From Xylanimonas allomyrinae (GTDB lineage: Bacteria > Actinomycetota > Actinomycetes > Actinomycetales > Cellulomonadaceae): 64,000 nt of DNA. This document shows positions 7,620 through 16,835 of the stretch, piece by piece (position 1 is the stretch's first letter; the number at the start of each line of letters is the position of its first letter). A program made the translations under genes and the position numbers. The DNA lies in assembly GCF_004135345.1 (NCBI RefSeq), contig NZ_CP035495.1, positions 1,302,001 to 1,366,000 on the forward strand, written 5' to 3'. The notes below the pieces were generated by a model. The model did no database searches. It saw only the letters and a list, made by a program, of their open reading frames with translations, and was not told the origin of the DNA.

Positions 7620-10600
7620 GTGACACCTGTGGACTCATCCCCTCGCGACACCACCCCCGCCGACGCCCGTGCCGCCGCCCTCCTGGAGGCGGTGCGCACG
7701 CGGGTGGTCGTGGCCGACGGCGCCATGGGGACGATGATCCAGGCGGCCGACCCGACCCTCGAGGACTACGAAGGCCACGAAGGCTGCAACGAGGTGCTGA
7801 ACGCCTCGCGGCCCGACATCATCGCGGCCGTCCACGACGCGTACCTCGCGGCCGGGGTCGACGCGATCGAGACCAACACGTTCGGCGCGAACTGGTCCAA
7901 CCTCAGCGACTACGGCATCGACGACCGCATCCGCGAGCTCGCGCGCGCCGGCGCCGCGATCGCTCGCGAACGCGCCGACGCCGCCGCCACGCCGGAGCGT
8001 CCGCGCTGGGTGCTGGGCTCGATGGGCCCGGGCACCAAGCTGCCGTCCCTGGGCCACACCACGTACGCGCACCTGCGCGAGACGTTCGCCGAGCAGGCCA
8101 CGGGCCTGCTCGAGGGCGGCGCGGACGCGCTGCTCATCGAGACGTCGCAGGACCTGCTCCAGGCCAAGGCCGCCGTCACCGGCTCGCACGACGCCATGAC
8201 CGCCGCCGGGCGCACCGTGCCCGTCATGGTGTCCGTGACCGTCGAGACGACGGGCACCATGCTCATGGGCTCCGAGATCGGCGCGGCGCTGACCGCCCTG
8301 CAGTCCCTCGGCGTCGACACCCTCGGCCTCAACTGCGCGACCGGCCCCGACAAGATGAGCGAGCACCTGCGCTACCTGTCGCAGCACAGCGAGCTGCCGG
8401 TCACGTGCATGCCCAACGCCGGCCTGCCCGAGCTCGGCCCGCACGGCGCGACGTACCCGCTCACGCCCGAGGAGCTCGCGGTCGCGCACACGCAGTTCGT
8501 GCGCGAGTTCGGGCTGGGCCTGGTGGGCGGCTGTTGCGGCACGACGCCGGAGCACCTGCGCCAGGTCGTCGACGCCGTCCGCGCAGCAGCGCTGCCGACG
8601 CGCGCCGTGCAGCGCGAGAACGCCGTCGCCTCGCTGTACTCCCCCACCGACCTCACGCAGGAGCTCAGCTACCTGGCGATCGGTGAGCGCACCAACGCCA
8701 ACGGGTCCAAGGCCTTCCGCGAGGCGATGCTCGAAGGCCGCTGGGACGACATCGTCGACCTCGCCCGCGCGCAGACCCGCGAGGGCGCGCACCTGCTCGA
8801 CGTGTGCGTCGACTACGTCGGGCGCGACGGCGTCGCCGACGTGCGCGAGGTCGTGTCCCGCCTCGCGTCGGCCTCGACGCTGCCGCTCGTGATCGACTCG
8901 ACCGAGCCCGCCGTGCTGCAGGCCGGGCTCGAGCTCGTCGGCGGGCGCGCCGTCGTCAACTCCGTGAACTTCGAGGACGGCGAAGGGCCGGGCTCGCGGT
9001 TCGACCGGATCATGCCGCTCGTCAAGGAGCACGGCACCGCCGTCGTCGCCCTGACCATCGACGAGCAGGGGCAGGCGCGCACTACCGAGACCAAGGTCGC
9101 CATCGCCTCGCGCCTCATCGACACGCTCGTGCAGGTGTGGGGGATGCGGGTCGACGACATCATCGTCGACGCCCTGACCTTCCCCATCGCGACCGGCCAG
9201 GAGGAGACGCGACGCGACGCCATCGAGACCATCGAGGCGATCCGCCAGATCACCGCGAAGTACCCCGGCGTGCACACCACCCTCGGCGTGTCCAACGTGT
9301 CGTTCGGGCTCAACCCGGCAGCCCGCACCGTGCTCAACTCGGTGTTCCTGCACGAGGCGGTCGCCGCCGGCCTCGACTCCGCCATCGTGCACGCGGCCAA
9401 GATCCTGCCGCGCACCGCCATCCCGGACGAGCAGTGGGAGGCCGCGCTCGACCTCGTGTGGGACCGCCGTCGGTACGACGCCGCCGGAGAGCTCGTCCAC
9501 GACCCGCTGGCCCACCTGCTCGAGCTGTTCTCCGGCGTCGACTCCGCGGCGCTGCGCGACGCGCGCGAGGCCGAGCTCGCCGCGCTGCCCGTGGGCGAAC
9601 GCCTCGCCCGCCGCATCGTGGACGGCAACAAGAAGGGCCTCGACGACGACGTGGCCGAAGCGCTGGCCGCCGGCATGAAGGCGCTCGACATCGTCAACGA
9701 CCACCTGCTCGGCGGCATGCAGGTGGTCGGCGAGCTGTTCGGCTCGGGCCAGATGCAGCTCCCGTTCGTGCTGCAGAGCGCCGAGGTGATGAAGACGGCG
9801 GTCGCGCTGCTCGAACCGCACATGGAGAAGGTCGAAGGATCGTCCGGCACCAAGGGCACGATCGTGCTCGCCACGGTGCGCGGCGACGTCCACGACATCG
9901 GGAAGAACCTCGTCGACATCATCCTCACCAACAACGGCTACAAGGTCGTCAACATCGGCATCAAACAGCCGGTCAGCGCCATGATCGACGCCGCCGAGGA
10001 GCACGACGCCGACGTCATCGGCATGTCGGGCCTGCTGGTCAAGTCGACGGTCGTCATGAAGGAGAACCTCGAAGAACTCGCCGCGCGCGGGCTCGCCGAC
10101 CGCTGGCCCGTGCTGCTCGGCGGAGCCGCGCTCACGCGGACCTTCGTCGAGGACGACCTCGCCTCCGCCTACCCCGGCACCGTCCGGTACGCGCGCGACG
10201 CGTTCGAAGGCCTGCGCCTCATGGAACCCCTGGTCCGCGTCGCACGAGGAGCCGCCCCCGACGCCGTCGGCCTGCCACCCCTCAAGAAGCGGCGCCACGC
10301 CCGCGTCGAGCTCGTCGAGACGCCCGACGCGGAGATGCCCGCACGCTCCGACGTCGCGACAGACAACCCCGTCCCCGAACCGCCCTTCTGGGGCACGCGC
10401 ATCGTCAAAGGCATCCCGCTCGGCGACTACGCCGCATTCCTCGACGAACGCGCCACGTTCATGGGCCAGTGGGGGCTCAAGCCCGGACGCGGGTCCAACG
10501 AGGCCACCTACGAGGATCTCGTCGAGACCGAGGGCCGGCCACGGCTCGCGGCCTGGCTCGACCGGGCCCGCACCGAGCACATCTTCGACCCCACCGTCGT

Positions 10601-11204
10601 CTACGGGTACTTCCCCGCATGGTCCGAGGGCGACGACGTCGTCGTCGCCCACCACGCCGGACCCGACGGCGGCTCAGGCGGCCCGGTCGGCACCGAACGG
10701 CTGCGGTTCCACTTCCCGCGGCAGAAGCGCGACCGGCACCTGTGCCTCGCCGACTTCTTCCGGCCACGCGCCTGGGTCGAGAAGACCGGGCAGTTCGACG
10801 TGCTGCCCGTCCAGCTCGTCACCATGGGCGAGACGGTCTCCGAGCACACCGCCCGGCTCTTCGAGGCCAACGCCTACCGCGAGTACGTCGAGCTGCACGG
10901 GCTGTCCGTCCAGCTCACCGAAGCGCTCGCCGAGTACTGGCACTCACGGGTCCGAGCAGAGCTCGGGTTCGCCTCCGAAGAGCCGGCAAACGTCGACGGC
11001 CTGTTCAAGCTCGACTACCGCGGGGCGCGGTTCTCGCTCGGCTACCCCGCCTGCCCCGACATGGAGGACCGGCGCAAGGTCGTGGAGCTGCTGAGGGCCG
11101 AGAGGGCTGGGGTGGTGCTCAGCGAGGAGCTGCAGCTGCACCCGGAGCAGAGCACGGATGCGTTCGTGGTGCATCATCCGGAGGCCAAGTACTTCAGTGT
11201 CTGA
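7620..11204 (+). CDS. metH: Cobalamin-dependent methionine synthase MetH
   Basis: 1194 residues, the normal length. Domains run in order: homocysteine-binding barrel with zinc cysteines in GLNCATG and GGCCGTTPEH; methyltetrahydrofolate-binding barrel (GERTNANGSKAF); cobalamin cap and Rossmann domain with GDVHDIGKNL, whose His ligates cobalt, plus MSGLLVKST; and a C-terminal AdoMet-dependent reactivation domain. It transfers the methyl group from methyl-THF to homocysteine to make methionine. The start GTG at 7620 has TACGCT exactly 6 nt upstream (7608-7613), so it is probably leaderless; a GTG seven codons earlier lies in front of that -10. No cobalamin riboswitch is recognisable in the short upstream region. 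Confidence 0.95.
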   Translation: MTPVDSSPRDTTPADARAAALLEAVRTRVVVADGAMGTMIQAADPTLEDYEGHEGCNEVLNASRPDIIAAVHDAYLAAGVDAIETNTFGANWSNLSDYGIDDRIRELARAGAAIARERADAAATPERPRWVLGSMGPGTKLPSLGHTTYAHLRETFAEQATGLLEGGADALLIETSQDLLQAKAAVTGSHDAMTAAGRTVPVMVSVTVETTGTMLMGSEIGAALTALQSLGVDTLGLNCATGPDKMSEHLRYLSQHSELPVTCMPNAGLPELGPHGATYPLTPEELAVAHTQFVREFGLGLVGGCCGTTPEHLRQVVDAVRAAALPTRAVQRENAVASLYSPTDLTQELSYLAIGERTNANGSKAFREAMLEGRWDDIVDLARAQTREGAHLLDVCVDYVGRDGVADVREVVSRLASASTLPLVIDSTEPAVLQAGLELVGGRAVVNSVNFEDGEGPGSRFDRIMPLVKEHGTAVVALTIDEQGQARTTETKVAIASRLIDTLVQVWGMRVDDIIVDALTFPIATGQEETRRDAIETIEAIRQITAKYPGVHTTLGVSNVSFGLNPAARTVLNSVFLHEAVAAGLDSAIVHAAKILPRTAIPDEQWEAALDLVWDRRRYDAAGELVHDPLAHLLELFSGVDSAALRDAREAELAALPVGERLARRIVDGNKKGLDDDVAEALAAGMKALDIVNDHLLGGMQVVGELFGSGQMQLPFVLQSAEVMKTAVALLEPHMEKVEGSSGTKGTIVLATVRGDVHDIGKNLVDIILTNNGYKVVNIGIKQPVSAMIDAAEEHDADVIGMSGLLVKSTVVMKENLEELAARGLADRWPVLLGGAALTRTFVEDDLASAYPGTVRYARDAFEGLRLMEPLVRVARGAAPDAVGLPPLKKRRHARVELVETPDAEMPARSDVATDNPVPEPPFWGTRIVKGIPLGDYAAFLDERATFMGQWGLKPGRGSNEATYEDLVETEGRPRLAAWLDRARTEHIFDPTVVYGYFPAWSEGDDVVVAHHAGPDGGSGGPVGTERLRFHFPRQKRDRHLCLADFFRPRAWVEKTGQFDVLPVQLVTMGETVSEHTARLFEANAYREYVELHGLSVQLTEALAEYWHSRVRAELGFASEEPANVDGLFKLDYRGARFSLGYPACPDMEDRRKVVELLRAERAGVVLSEELQLHPEQSTDAFVVHHPEAKYFSV

Positions 11205-11207
11205 AAC

Positions 11208-11276
11208 AACAGATTCGTTTCTGTTGCCGAAACATCTGCGGACCCGTTGACACTGCTCGCTCCGGCGATCTAGCCT
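11208..11276 (+). promoter_or_regulatory. Promoter and inverted repeats upstream of abiE
   Basis: A TTGACA -35 (11247-11252), an 18-base spacer and TAGCCT -10 (11271-11276) form a clear sigma-70 promoter. Just upstream are the palindrome AACAGA-6-TCTGTT (11208-11225) and an overlapping arm pair CAGAT..GTTTC / GAAAC..ATCTG (11210-11238). AbiEi antitoxins of this class bind inverted repeats to repress their own operon, so these are likely operator sites. Confidence 0.55.
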
Positions 11277-11319
11277 CACCTCTCAGGTGCACATCCGTCC
11301 CTGTGATGAGGTGATCTCC

Positions 11320-12108
11320 GTGTCTCGCACGCTCTCGCGCTCGCTCGCGCCCGTCGTCGAGGACCTCGAACTCGAGCAGCCCGTCGCCGTGACGGCTGCC
11401 CAGATCGCGGAGATAGCGACCCGGCACGGGATCAGGACCGAACCGCGGTTGATCGCTCACCGCCTCCGCGAAGCCGGCTGGCTGCTCCCGACAGGCACAC
11501 GCGGGGTGTGGGAGTTCGCACCAGGAGCGCATGCTGGGCCGTTCGGCCACGGCGATCCGACGACGCCGCTGCGCGCCGCGCTCGACCGTGACCCTTCACT
11601 GGACGCCGCCCTGTGCCTGCACACGGCAGCCTGGGCGCACAGCCTCGCCGACCGTGTGCCCGCCAAGCTCGACATCGCCGTCCCGATCGGTTCCCGGCTC
11701 CCCGCCGGGCTGGCCCGGCAGACGACCGCAGTGCGTTTCGACGCCCGGCTCCCTCGTACACGACTCAAGGGCGTGCCGGTGCACGCCGTCGAGTCGATCG
11801 TCGTCCACCTGGCCGCCGCGCCATCAGTCGTCCGTTGGGCCTCGGTCGGCGAGTGGTTCGGGGAGCTCGCCGCATTGGCGGACGGATCGAACCTTCAGGC
11901 TGAGGTCGATGGCCGCCCCGAGGCCGTTCAACGTCGGGTCGGCTATCTCCTCAGCGGATCGCGCCCCGATCTCGCTGAGCCATTCGTCCCGGCACGCAGT
12001 GCAGGGAAGGTCTGGTTCGGCCCGAGGGCAAGAACCATTCGTAACAGCGCGCCCTGGCTGATCGCCGACACGATCCTGCCCTTCGATCCGACGATGCTTC
12101 CAGGGTGA
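11320..12108 (+). CDS. abiEi: AbiEi antitoxin of a type IV toxin-antitoxin system
   Basis: 262 residues with an N-terminal winged helix-turn-helix (AAQIAEIATRHGIRTEPRLIAHRLREAGW) and a C-terminal AbiEi domain; the central stretch ALCLHTAAWAHSLADRVPAKLDIAVP and VHAVESIVVHLAA are typical. It would repress its own promoter through the wHTH and neutralise the AbiEii nucleotidyltransferase. The GTG at 11320 is chosen because AGGTGATC, a near-perfect Shine-Dalgarno, lies just before it. The partner gene follows after ten bases. The gene is intact, although the toxin is truncated. Confidence 0.82.
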   Translation: MSRTLSRSLAPVVEDLELEQPVAVTAAQIAEIATRHGIRTEPRLIAHRLREAGWLLPTGTRGVWEFAPGAHAGPFGHGDPTTPLRAALDRDPSLDAALCLHTAAWAHSLADRVPAKLDIAVPIGSRLPAGLARQTTAVRFDARLPRTRLKGVPVHAVESIVVHLAAAPSVVRWASVGEWFGELAALADGSNLQAEVDGRPEAVQRRVGYLLSGSRPDLAEPFVPARSAGKVWFGPRARTIRNSAPWLIADTILPFDPTMLPG

Positions 12109-12118
12109 CGCGACAGCC

Positions 12119-12748
12119 ATGAGCGACTACGAGCCGCACATCACCGTCGGTCACATCGTCCGCCACGCCGGCCAATCAGGTTCGGCCGGGCGCGAGGCCG
12201 CCATCATGGACGTCGCGCAGGACCTCCTCCTGCGACACCTGCACGACCTCGGACTGCTCGACGAGCTCGCGTTCAAGGGCGGCACGTCACTGCGCAAGTT
12301 CTACGCGGGCCAGGCCGGACGGTTCTCGATCGACCTCGACTTCTCCGTCGCAGACATCGGCACGCCGACCGAGAGCGTCGTCGACCTGCTCCGCGAGGCA
12401 ATAGAGGGCCTTCGCCTCGGCGTGTTCAGCTACGCCATAACGGAACGCCGCGGCAAGCCGTCGCTTGTCGTCGAGAGCACCTTCGGAACCACGGGCACGC
12501 TCGATGCCAAGCTCGATGTCAACCCGCCACCCTGGCTCGAGCCTGAAGCGCGGCCCTGGGTGCCGCTCCCGATCCATTCGACCTACGGCGGTCCACTCCC
12601 CCTCATCAAGTCGGTCCGGATCGAAGAGAACGTCGCCGAGAAGATCGCCCGCCTCAACCGCACGACGACGGCACGCGACGTCTACGACCTCGTCTGGATC
12701 CGCGAGCACTTCCGGTCAAGCCCCGCGGAGTGGTGTAGCGCTTTCTGA
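12119..12748 (+). pseudogene. abiEii: AbiEii nucleotidyltransferase toxin, 3'-truncated
   Basis: The first ~200 residues of an AbiEii toxin, which in characterised members (AbiEii, MenT) transfers nucleotides to tRNA or other targets and halts growth on phage infection. Motif I is FKGGTSLRK, motif II DLDFS, motif III RIEENVAEKIARLNR and motif IV TARDVYDLVWI. The protein then ends within ten residues because an IS256-family end has been inserted at about 12730. Full-length members continue for roughly 60-90 more residues. All four motifs survive, so residual activity cannot be excluded, but the C-terminal lobe is missing. Confidence 0.8.
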
Positions 12749-13026
12749 TCCTTCGTAGTGCTGGGTCAGGTCAGGCGGCGGCTCCGATCGTGAGGGCCTG
12801 GGTCGGGACGACGTCGGTCGTCATGACGGTCAGTGGGGTTCGTGCCCGCTTGAGCGCGTCGAGGGAGAGGTAGCGGCGCCCTTCGGCCCATTCGTCGTGC
12901 TGCTCGGCCAGGACGGCGCCTACGAGGCGGACGATGGCGTCCCGGTTGGGGAAGATCCCCACGACGTCGGTGCGGCGGCGGATCTCCTTGTTGAGACGCT
13001 CGTTGGGATTGTTCCCTCTCCGCCAG
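12731..13026 (-). pseudogene. IS256-family transposase, C-terminal remnant
   Basis: On the minus strand the sequence encodes [20 protein letters not shown] followed by [20 protein letters not shown] and a natural end at 12771, the closing part of IS256 (mutator) transposases. Everything before [10 protein letters not shown] is gone, replaced by the end of an IS3-type element. The segment 12731-12770 is the remaining terminal region of the element, and it interrupts abiEii. Confidence 0.8.
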
Positions 13027-13068
13027 GCTGGTTGTGAGTCAGTTCGCGATCAGCGAGGGAGTTGCCTG

Positions 13069-13473
13069 GTGTCGATCAGTGCGGGGTTCACGGCGGAGGA
13101 GATCCGTGAGTTCGTCTGCGCGTACGCGGCGCAGCCGTTCGGGCGTAAGGCCCGGTGGCTGGCGGAGCAGGGGGTGTCGTATGACCGGCTGCGGCGGTGG
13201 CGGCTGGCGGTGTTCGACGGTGATCTCGACCGGGGCCTGATCCCGCGAGACAGTGGGGCGGTGAAGACCACCCCTGGCCAGCGCGCGGCCGTGGAGCGCC
13301 ACCATCTCAAGGAACGTGCCGGGCACGAGGCCGAGGTCGCGCGTCTGACCGCGCGCATCCGCGAGCTGGAGGAGACGAACGGTGCGCTGGGAAAAGCTAT
13401 CGGGCTCTTGCACTCGATGAACGAGCAAGAGCCCGGCGCGCGCCCGACGACGCCCGATCGGTCCGGTTCCTGA
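13069..13473 (+). CDS. IS3-family OrfA (helix-turn-helix, leucine-zipper)
   Basis: 134 residues beginning at GTG 13069, with GAGGGA upstream as a likely Shine-Dalgarno. The N-terminal helix-turn-helix spans AEEIREFVCAYAAQPFGRKA and the C-terminal helix RLTARIRELEETNGALGKAI is the leucine-zipper expected of OrfA, which binds the element ends and oligomerises with OrfAB. In IS3 elements OrfAB is made by -1 frameshifting; GGGAAAAG near 13390 could serve, but the distance to the orfB frame makes this uncertain. Confidence 0.7.
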   Translation: MSISAGFTAEEIREFVCAYAAQPFGRKARWLAEQGVSYDRLRRWRLAVFDGDLDRGLIPRDSGAVKTTPGQRAAVERHHLKERAGHEAEVARLTARIRELEETNGALGKAIGLLHSMNEQEPGARPTTPDRSGS

Positions 13474-13474
13474 C

Positions 13475-14508
13475 GGCGGAGAACGCGCTGGTCGCCGAGC
13501 TCACCACCATGACCGGGTCGCAGCGCACGGCGTTGCGTCTGGCTGGGCTGTCTCGTTCGACATGGCATTACCGCCGCCACCCGCGCGCCCGGGTGGCCAC
13601 CCCGGTTCCACATGCCGAGCGCGTGTATCCGTCGCGGATCAGCACGGCCGAGCGGGCGCAGGTCGCGGCGCGGATCACCGCGGGCTGGGCGGCAGGGCTG
13701 TCGGTCGACCACGCCTTCGCCAGCGCATGGGACGACGGGGTGATGCTGGCCTCGCGCCGCTCCTGGTGGCGGATCGCGGCGGCACTGCCCGATCAGACGT
13801 CCCGGCCGGTGGCCCCGACCCGCCGGCAGGCCCGCACGCCCCGGGCCGCGCCCGTGCTCGAGGCCACTGCCCCGGGCAGGTGTGGTCCTGGGACATCACC
13901 GACCTGCGCTCACCGTGACGCGGTGTGGCGTTCAAGGCGTACTCGATCATCGACATCTTCTCCCGCAAGCTCGTCGGTCACCGGGTCGAGGACCGTGAGG
14001 CCGACCACCTCGCCGTGGAGATGTTCACCGCCGCGTTCGCCGCCCACGGGGCACCCCAGGTGGTGCACGCGGACTCCGGGCCGGCGATGCGCTCGACAGC
14101 ACTGGCAGACCTGCTCGGACCCCTGGGAGTCACCCAGACGCACAACCGCCCCCGGGTCTCGAACGACAACCCGTTCTCCGAGTCGGAGTTCCGCACGATG
14201 AAGTACCGCCCGAACTACCCCGGCGCGTTCGACAGCCTCGACCAGGCCCGTGCCCACGTCGACGCCTACGTGCCCTGGTACAACGCGAACCACAAGCACT
14301 CCGGCATCGCCTTGTTCTCGCCGGACGGGTCCACGACGGCACCTGGCGGCAGCGCTGGACCGAACGCTCACACGTCCACCGCGCCTACTACGACTCCCAC
14401 CCCGAACGGTTCCGCAGGCCCCCGCGCACACCCGCCCCGGCCGGGTACGTCGGAATCAACCTGCCCGAGGAACGCAAGAAAGAACTCGAACGACTCCAGA
14501 CAGGTTGA
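13475..14508 (+). pseudogene. IS3-family OrfB transposase, broken
   Basis: The DDE integrase core is recognisable in pieces: QVWSWDITDLRSP (first Asp), VVHADSGPAMRS (second Asp), SNDNPFSESEFRTMKYRPNY (Glu) and WYNANHKHSGIALFSP, then GINLPEERKKELERLQTG before the stop. Three lesions interrupt it. One G is missing near 13875, a TGA replaces the expected TGG at 13916-13918, and another G is missing in GACGGGTCC near 14328. The nonsense codon is a substitution, so the gene is genuinely dead even if the two indels are sequence errors. Confidence 0.8.
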
Positions 14509-14609
14509 CAACGCGCGGTTTCACCAGTCGTTCAAACAATTGACGCCATTCTGTCGGGCGCCCGCAGGAGCCACCAGGAGCGCAACCGAGATCGTCTGAT
14601 CCGGTGCGA

Positions 14610-14963
14610 TCAGTCCAGGCCCAGGTGAGTGATCAGCGCGTCGTCCACCGCACCCACATGCTCGGAGCGAAGCGTCCCGACGCGGGCCACCAGCCGCGAC
14701 ACATCCACGGAGCGGACCTGTTCGGCCTGAGCCTTCGAGTCGTGGTCGAGTCCATTCCCCGGCTCCGCAGGGATCAGCGCCTGGAAGGGAAGAACTCGAG
14801 CAACGGACGACGTCAACGGAACCACCGTGATGACGCCCCTCCCGTGCGTCTCGACGGCCTTGTTGCTCGCGTCGCGCGAGACGATCACGCACCGCCTTGT
14901 CTTGGATGCCTCCGAGCCTCGCGCAGGGTCAAGCTCGACCGCCCAGACCTCGCCACGCCTCAC
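14610..14963 (-). CDS. MazF/PemK-family toxin
   Basis: 117 residues beginning RRGEVWAVELDPARGSEASK, the hallmark opening of MazF-type endoribonucleases, followed by RRCVIVSRDA and VVPLTSSVARVLPFQ; the late EQVRSVDVSRLVARVG completes the CcdB/MazF barrel. Such toxins cut mRNA (or rRNA/tRNA) at short sites. The GTG at 14963 overlaps the stop of the antitoxin gene as GTGA, so the two are translationally coupled, antitoxin first. The pair looks complete, unlike most of this region. Confidence 0.88.
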   Translation of the reverse strand: MRRGEVWAVELDPARGSEASKTRRCVIVSRDASNKAVETHGRGVITVVPLTSSVARVLPFQALIPAEPGNGLDHDSKAQAEQVRSVDVSRLVARVGTLRSEHVGAVDDALITHLGLD

Positions 14964-15217
14964 GCGACCGGCTCGATCCCGTCGGCAGCAGTCGCGTCCC
15001 AGATCGCCGCCTCTCCGGACTCCTCCCACTCGCGATACGCCTCCGCGTACTGCGTTTCGAGCTCGCGTTCGCGAAGGGCCTGTACCGCGGCGTGCAGTGT
15101 GGCCGATCGCGACGGCAGTCGGTGGCGCCTTGCGTAGCGCTCCAGGTACGCCACGTCTGCGGCCGGCAGGCTCGCACTGAGCTTGACGGTCTCCCGACCC
15201 ATCGCACCAGCGGTCAT
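14960..15217 (-). CDS. MazE-like antitoxin
   Basis: 85 residues. An N-terminal ribbon-helix-helix-like start (GRETVKLSASLPAADVAYLE) is followed by a long acidic helix (ELETQYAEAYREWEESGEAA) that would wrap the toxin. The ATG at 15217 has TAGGAT 7 nt upstream and so is probably leaderless; another ATG lies five codons in. A palindrome abuts this -10, consistent with autorepression. Confidence 0.78.
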   Translation of the reverse strand: MTAGAMGRETVKLSASLPAADVAYLERYARRHRLPSRSATLHAAVQALRERELETQYAEAYREWEESGEAAIWDATAADGIEPVA

Positions 15218-15246
15218 ACCGACGATCCTACTTCGCTTCTGCGAAG
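15218..15246 (-). promoter_or_regulatory. Promoter and operator of the MazEF-like pair
   Basis: The palindrome CTTCGC-TTCT-GCGAAG (15231-15246) lies directly upstream of the minus-strand -10 TAGGAT (15225-15230), 7 nt from the ATG. A repressor bound there would block the polymerase, the standard arrangement for toxin-antitoxin autoregulation. Binding is inferred. Confidence 0.5.
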
Positions 15247-15269
15247 GTCCCACGCTGAGAGGTCAGCTC

Positions 15270-15433
15270 AGCGCGACTCCGGCCTCATCGCGGTCAGCGC
15301 CCCGACGCGGGACGAGCTCGATCGCGCCGTCGCCGCCGTCGAACAGGTCGCGATCCAAGCCTCCTGCGCGACACGGCGGCTCTGGGGGCAGCAGACACGG
15401 ACGTTCGCGCGCGCGGCGCTGCCGTTGACGTGA
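15270..15433 (+). pseudogene. Fragment of a conjugation-type (SCO6880-like) protein
   Basis: The plus-strand frame ending at 15433 reads SGLIAVSAPTRDELDRAVAA, VEQVAIQASCATRRLWGQQT and ARAALPL. This resembles the end portion of SCO6880-family proteins found in actinobacterial integrative conjugative elements, where an (E/D)EL..A...VEQ..... LRR(L/M)YGQQ motif precedes an ALPL block. Only about 50 residues remain with no start. If correct, it marks a deleted conjugative element. Assignment is from memory of the family pattern. Confidence 0.4.
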
Positions 15434-15473
15434 CCGGCCCAGCGGGCGCCGCTCGGCCTGGGAAGATCGACGT

Positions 15474-15865
15474 GTGCCGGGTATCCATCACGTCGAGCTG
15501 TGGGTCGCTGACCTCGACTCCGCTGCCGCGCAGTGGGGCTGGTTGCTGACCCGAGTCGGCTTCCACCTTCACCAGGAGTGGCCCTCGGGACAATCGTGGT
15601 CCGCGGGCGGCGCGTACCTGACCATCACGACGTCACGACCATGACGAGCCCGGTCCATGACCGCAGAACCGCGGGGCTGAACCACCTCGCGTTCCACGCC
15701 GGCTCCACGACGGCGGTGGACGCGATCATGGCCGACGCCCCCGCCCACGGCTGGACCCCGCTGTACCAGGACCGCTACCCCCACGCCGGCGGCGCGGCGC
15801 ACTACGCCGGCTGGCTGGAGAACCCGGCAGGCTTCAAAGCCGAGGTCGTCGCCGACCACTGCTGA
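15474..15865 (+). CDS. VOC-family (glyoxalase-like) protein, frame-interrupted
   Basis: Starting at GTG 15474 the protein reads GIHHVELWVADLDSAAAQW through GGAYLTITTS, then the frame shifts to continue NHLAFHAG and HYAGWLENPAGFKAEVVADH. These are the paired beta-alpha-beta-beta-beta modules of a vicinal-oxygen-chelate protein with metal ligands at the first His and the late Glu. One C or G appears to be missing near 15635-15640 (TCACGACC). With that base restored the product is about 130 residues, normal for the family. Reaction unknown. Confidence 0.68.
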
Positions 15866-15898
15866 GCAAGCCGCACGGTCGGGGAGGGCGTGCGGAAC

Positions 15899-16705
15899 TC
15901 ACGGCACCTGACGTGCGACGGGAACCGCGACCTCCATGACAGGTCCCAGTTCACCCGCGCCCCACGCCGGGAGGTAGACCTCGCGATTGTCGCCCACGAC
16001 CTCCGCGACTCCCGAACCAGACGACAGATAGTCGTGGACCAGGACGAGGAACGTCTGATCCCCGGCAGTCTCCTGGTCGAGCTCGACGTAGCGCTCGGCG
16101 TGAGCGGGGTCGGTGGCCAGCACGAGCCCTGCCGGTGGGCGCAGCACGTCCGCGACGGGCGCGCAGACGCTGATCCGCGCGGCGAACCCCTCAGTCGCCC
16201 GCTCGTGGTACTCGACGAACGGAGACCCGGCAAGCGTGCTCGACGTCGCCCGCAGCACGTCGAACAGGGCATCCGTCGCCTCCGGGAGCACCGACGCCAG
16301 CTCGGCGAGTCTGGCACGCCGGCCGGTGCGCAGGACGAGCCGCTCGGGGACGTCGCGCGTCAGCACGGCAACGTCCAGGCGGGGCGGACCCGCCAGGGCA
16401 GAACGCACGTACTCACCGGCGCGCGCCGCCTGCGCCGCGCCGGACCGCCGCTCGGTCCAGATCTCGTCGAAGCGGGCCACCCTGTCGCTCCCGTCGAGCA
16501 CGTCCTCGACCTCGGCCAGCGTGAGGTCGACGCCGCGCAGCAGGCGCACCCACCGCGCCCGCTCGACCTGGTCGACGCCGAACAGCCGCCGGCCGTCCGC
16601 AGCACCACGGCGCGCGTCGAGCAGCCCACGGTCGGCGTACATCCGCACCGCCTTCTCGCTCAGACCCGCCGAATGAGCAACCTGACCAGTCGTGAGTTCA
16701 TCCAT
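15899..16705 (-). CDS. MerR-family transcriptional regulator
   Basis: 268 residues. Residues 1-70 form a MerR winged helix (LTTGQVAHSAGLSEKAVRMY then RRLFGVDQVERARWVRLLRG). A linker follows, then a C-terminal domain of about 150 residues resembling GyrI-like/effector domains (VEYHERATEGFAARISVCAP). The ATG at 16705 has TACCGT 7 nt upstream, so it may be leaderless. It is divergent from the damaged YjbR gene at 16836, which could have been its target. Effector unknown. Confidence 0.8.
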   Translation of the reverse strand: MDELTTGQVAHSAGLSEKAVRMYADRGLLDARRGAADGRRLFGVDQVERARWVRLLRGVDLTLAEVEDVLDGSDRVARFDEIWTERRSGAAQAARAGEYVRSALAGPPRLDVAVLTRDVPERLVLRTGRRARLAELASVLPEATDALFDVLRATSSTLAGSPFVEYHERATEGFAARISVCAPVADVLRPPAGLVLATDPAHAERYVELDQETAGDQTFLVLVHDYLSSGSGVAEVVGDNREVYLPAWGAGELGPVMEVAVPVARQVP

Positions 16706-16835
16706 GCCCGCGACGGTAAGAGCTGCCCCTGGGTAAGGCGCAAGCGACGTAGCGCTCGTCGCACCACGCCGTGCACCGCGTACTGCGCGGATGTGACCGT
16801 CACCTGCCCACCGCGACCTGGGTGGCGTTGCCGGC

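Larger units (their letters stand above)
13027..14530 (+). mobile_element. Degenerate IS3-family element
   Basis: Holds an orfA (13069-13473) and a broken orfB ending at 14508. It sits between the IS256 remnant and the MazF-like gene. I could not identify convincing terminal inverted repeats, so the outer limits are approximate. It appears to have inserted into or beside the IS256 copy that had already cut abiEii. Confidence 0.6.

Noticed and set aside
7635-10655. Very long minus-strand open frame opposite metH
   Set aside because: It lies wholly antisense to an unmistakable metH and has only low-complexity His/Asp/Arg-rich content, as expected from high-GC codon bias.
13027-13060. IS3 terminal inverted repeats
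   Set aside because: Candidate left end TGGTTGTGAGTCAG and right end around 14500 share only a few bases when inverted, so I did not assign ends.
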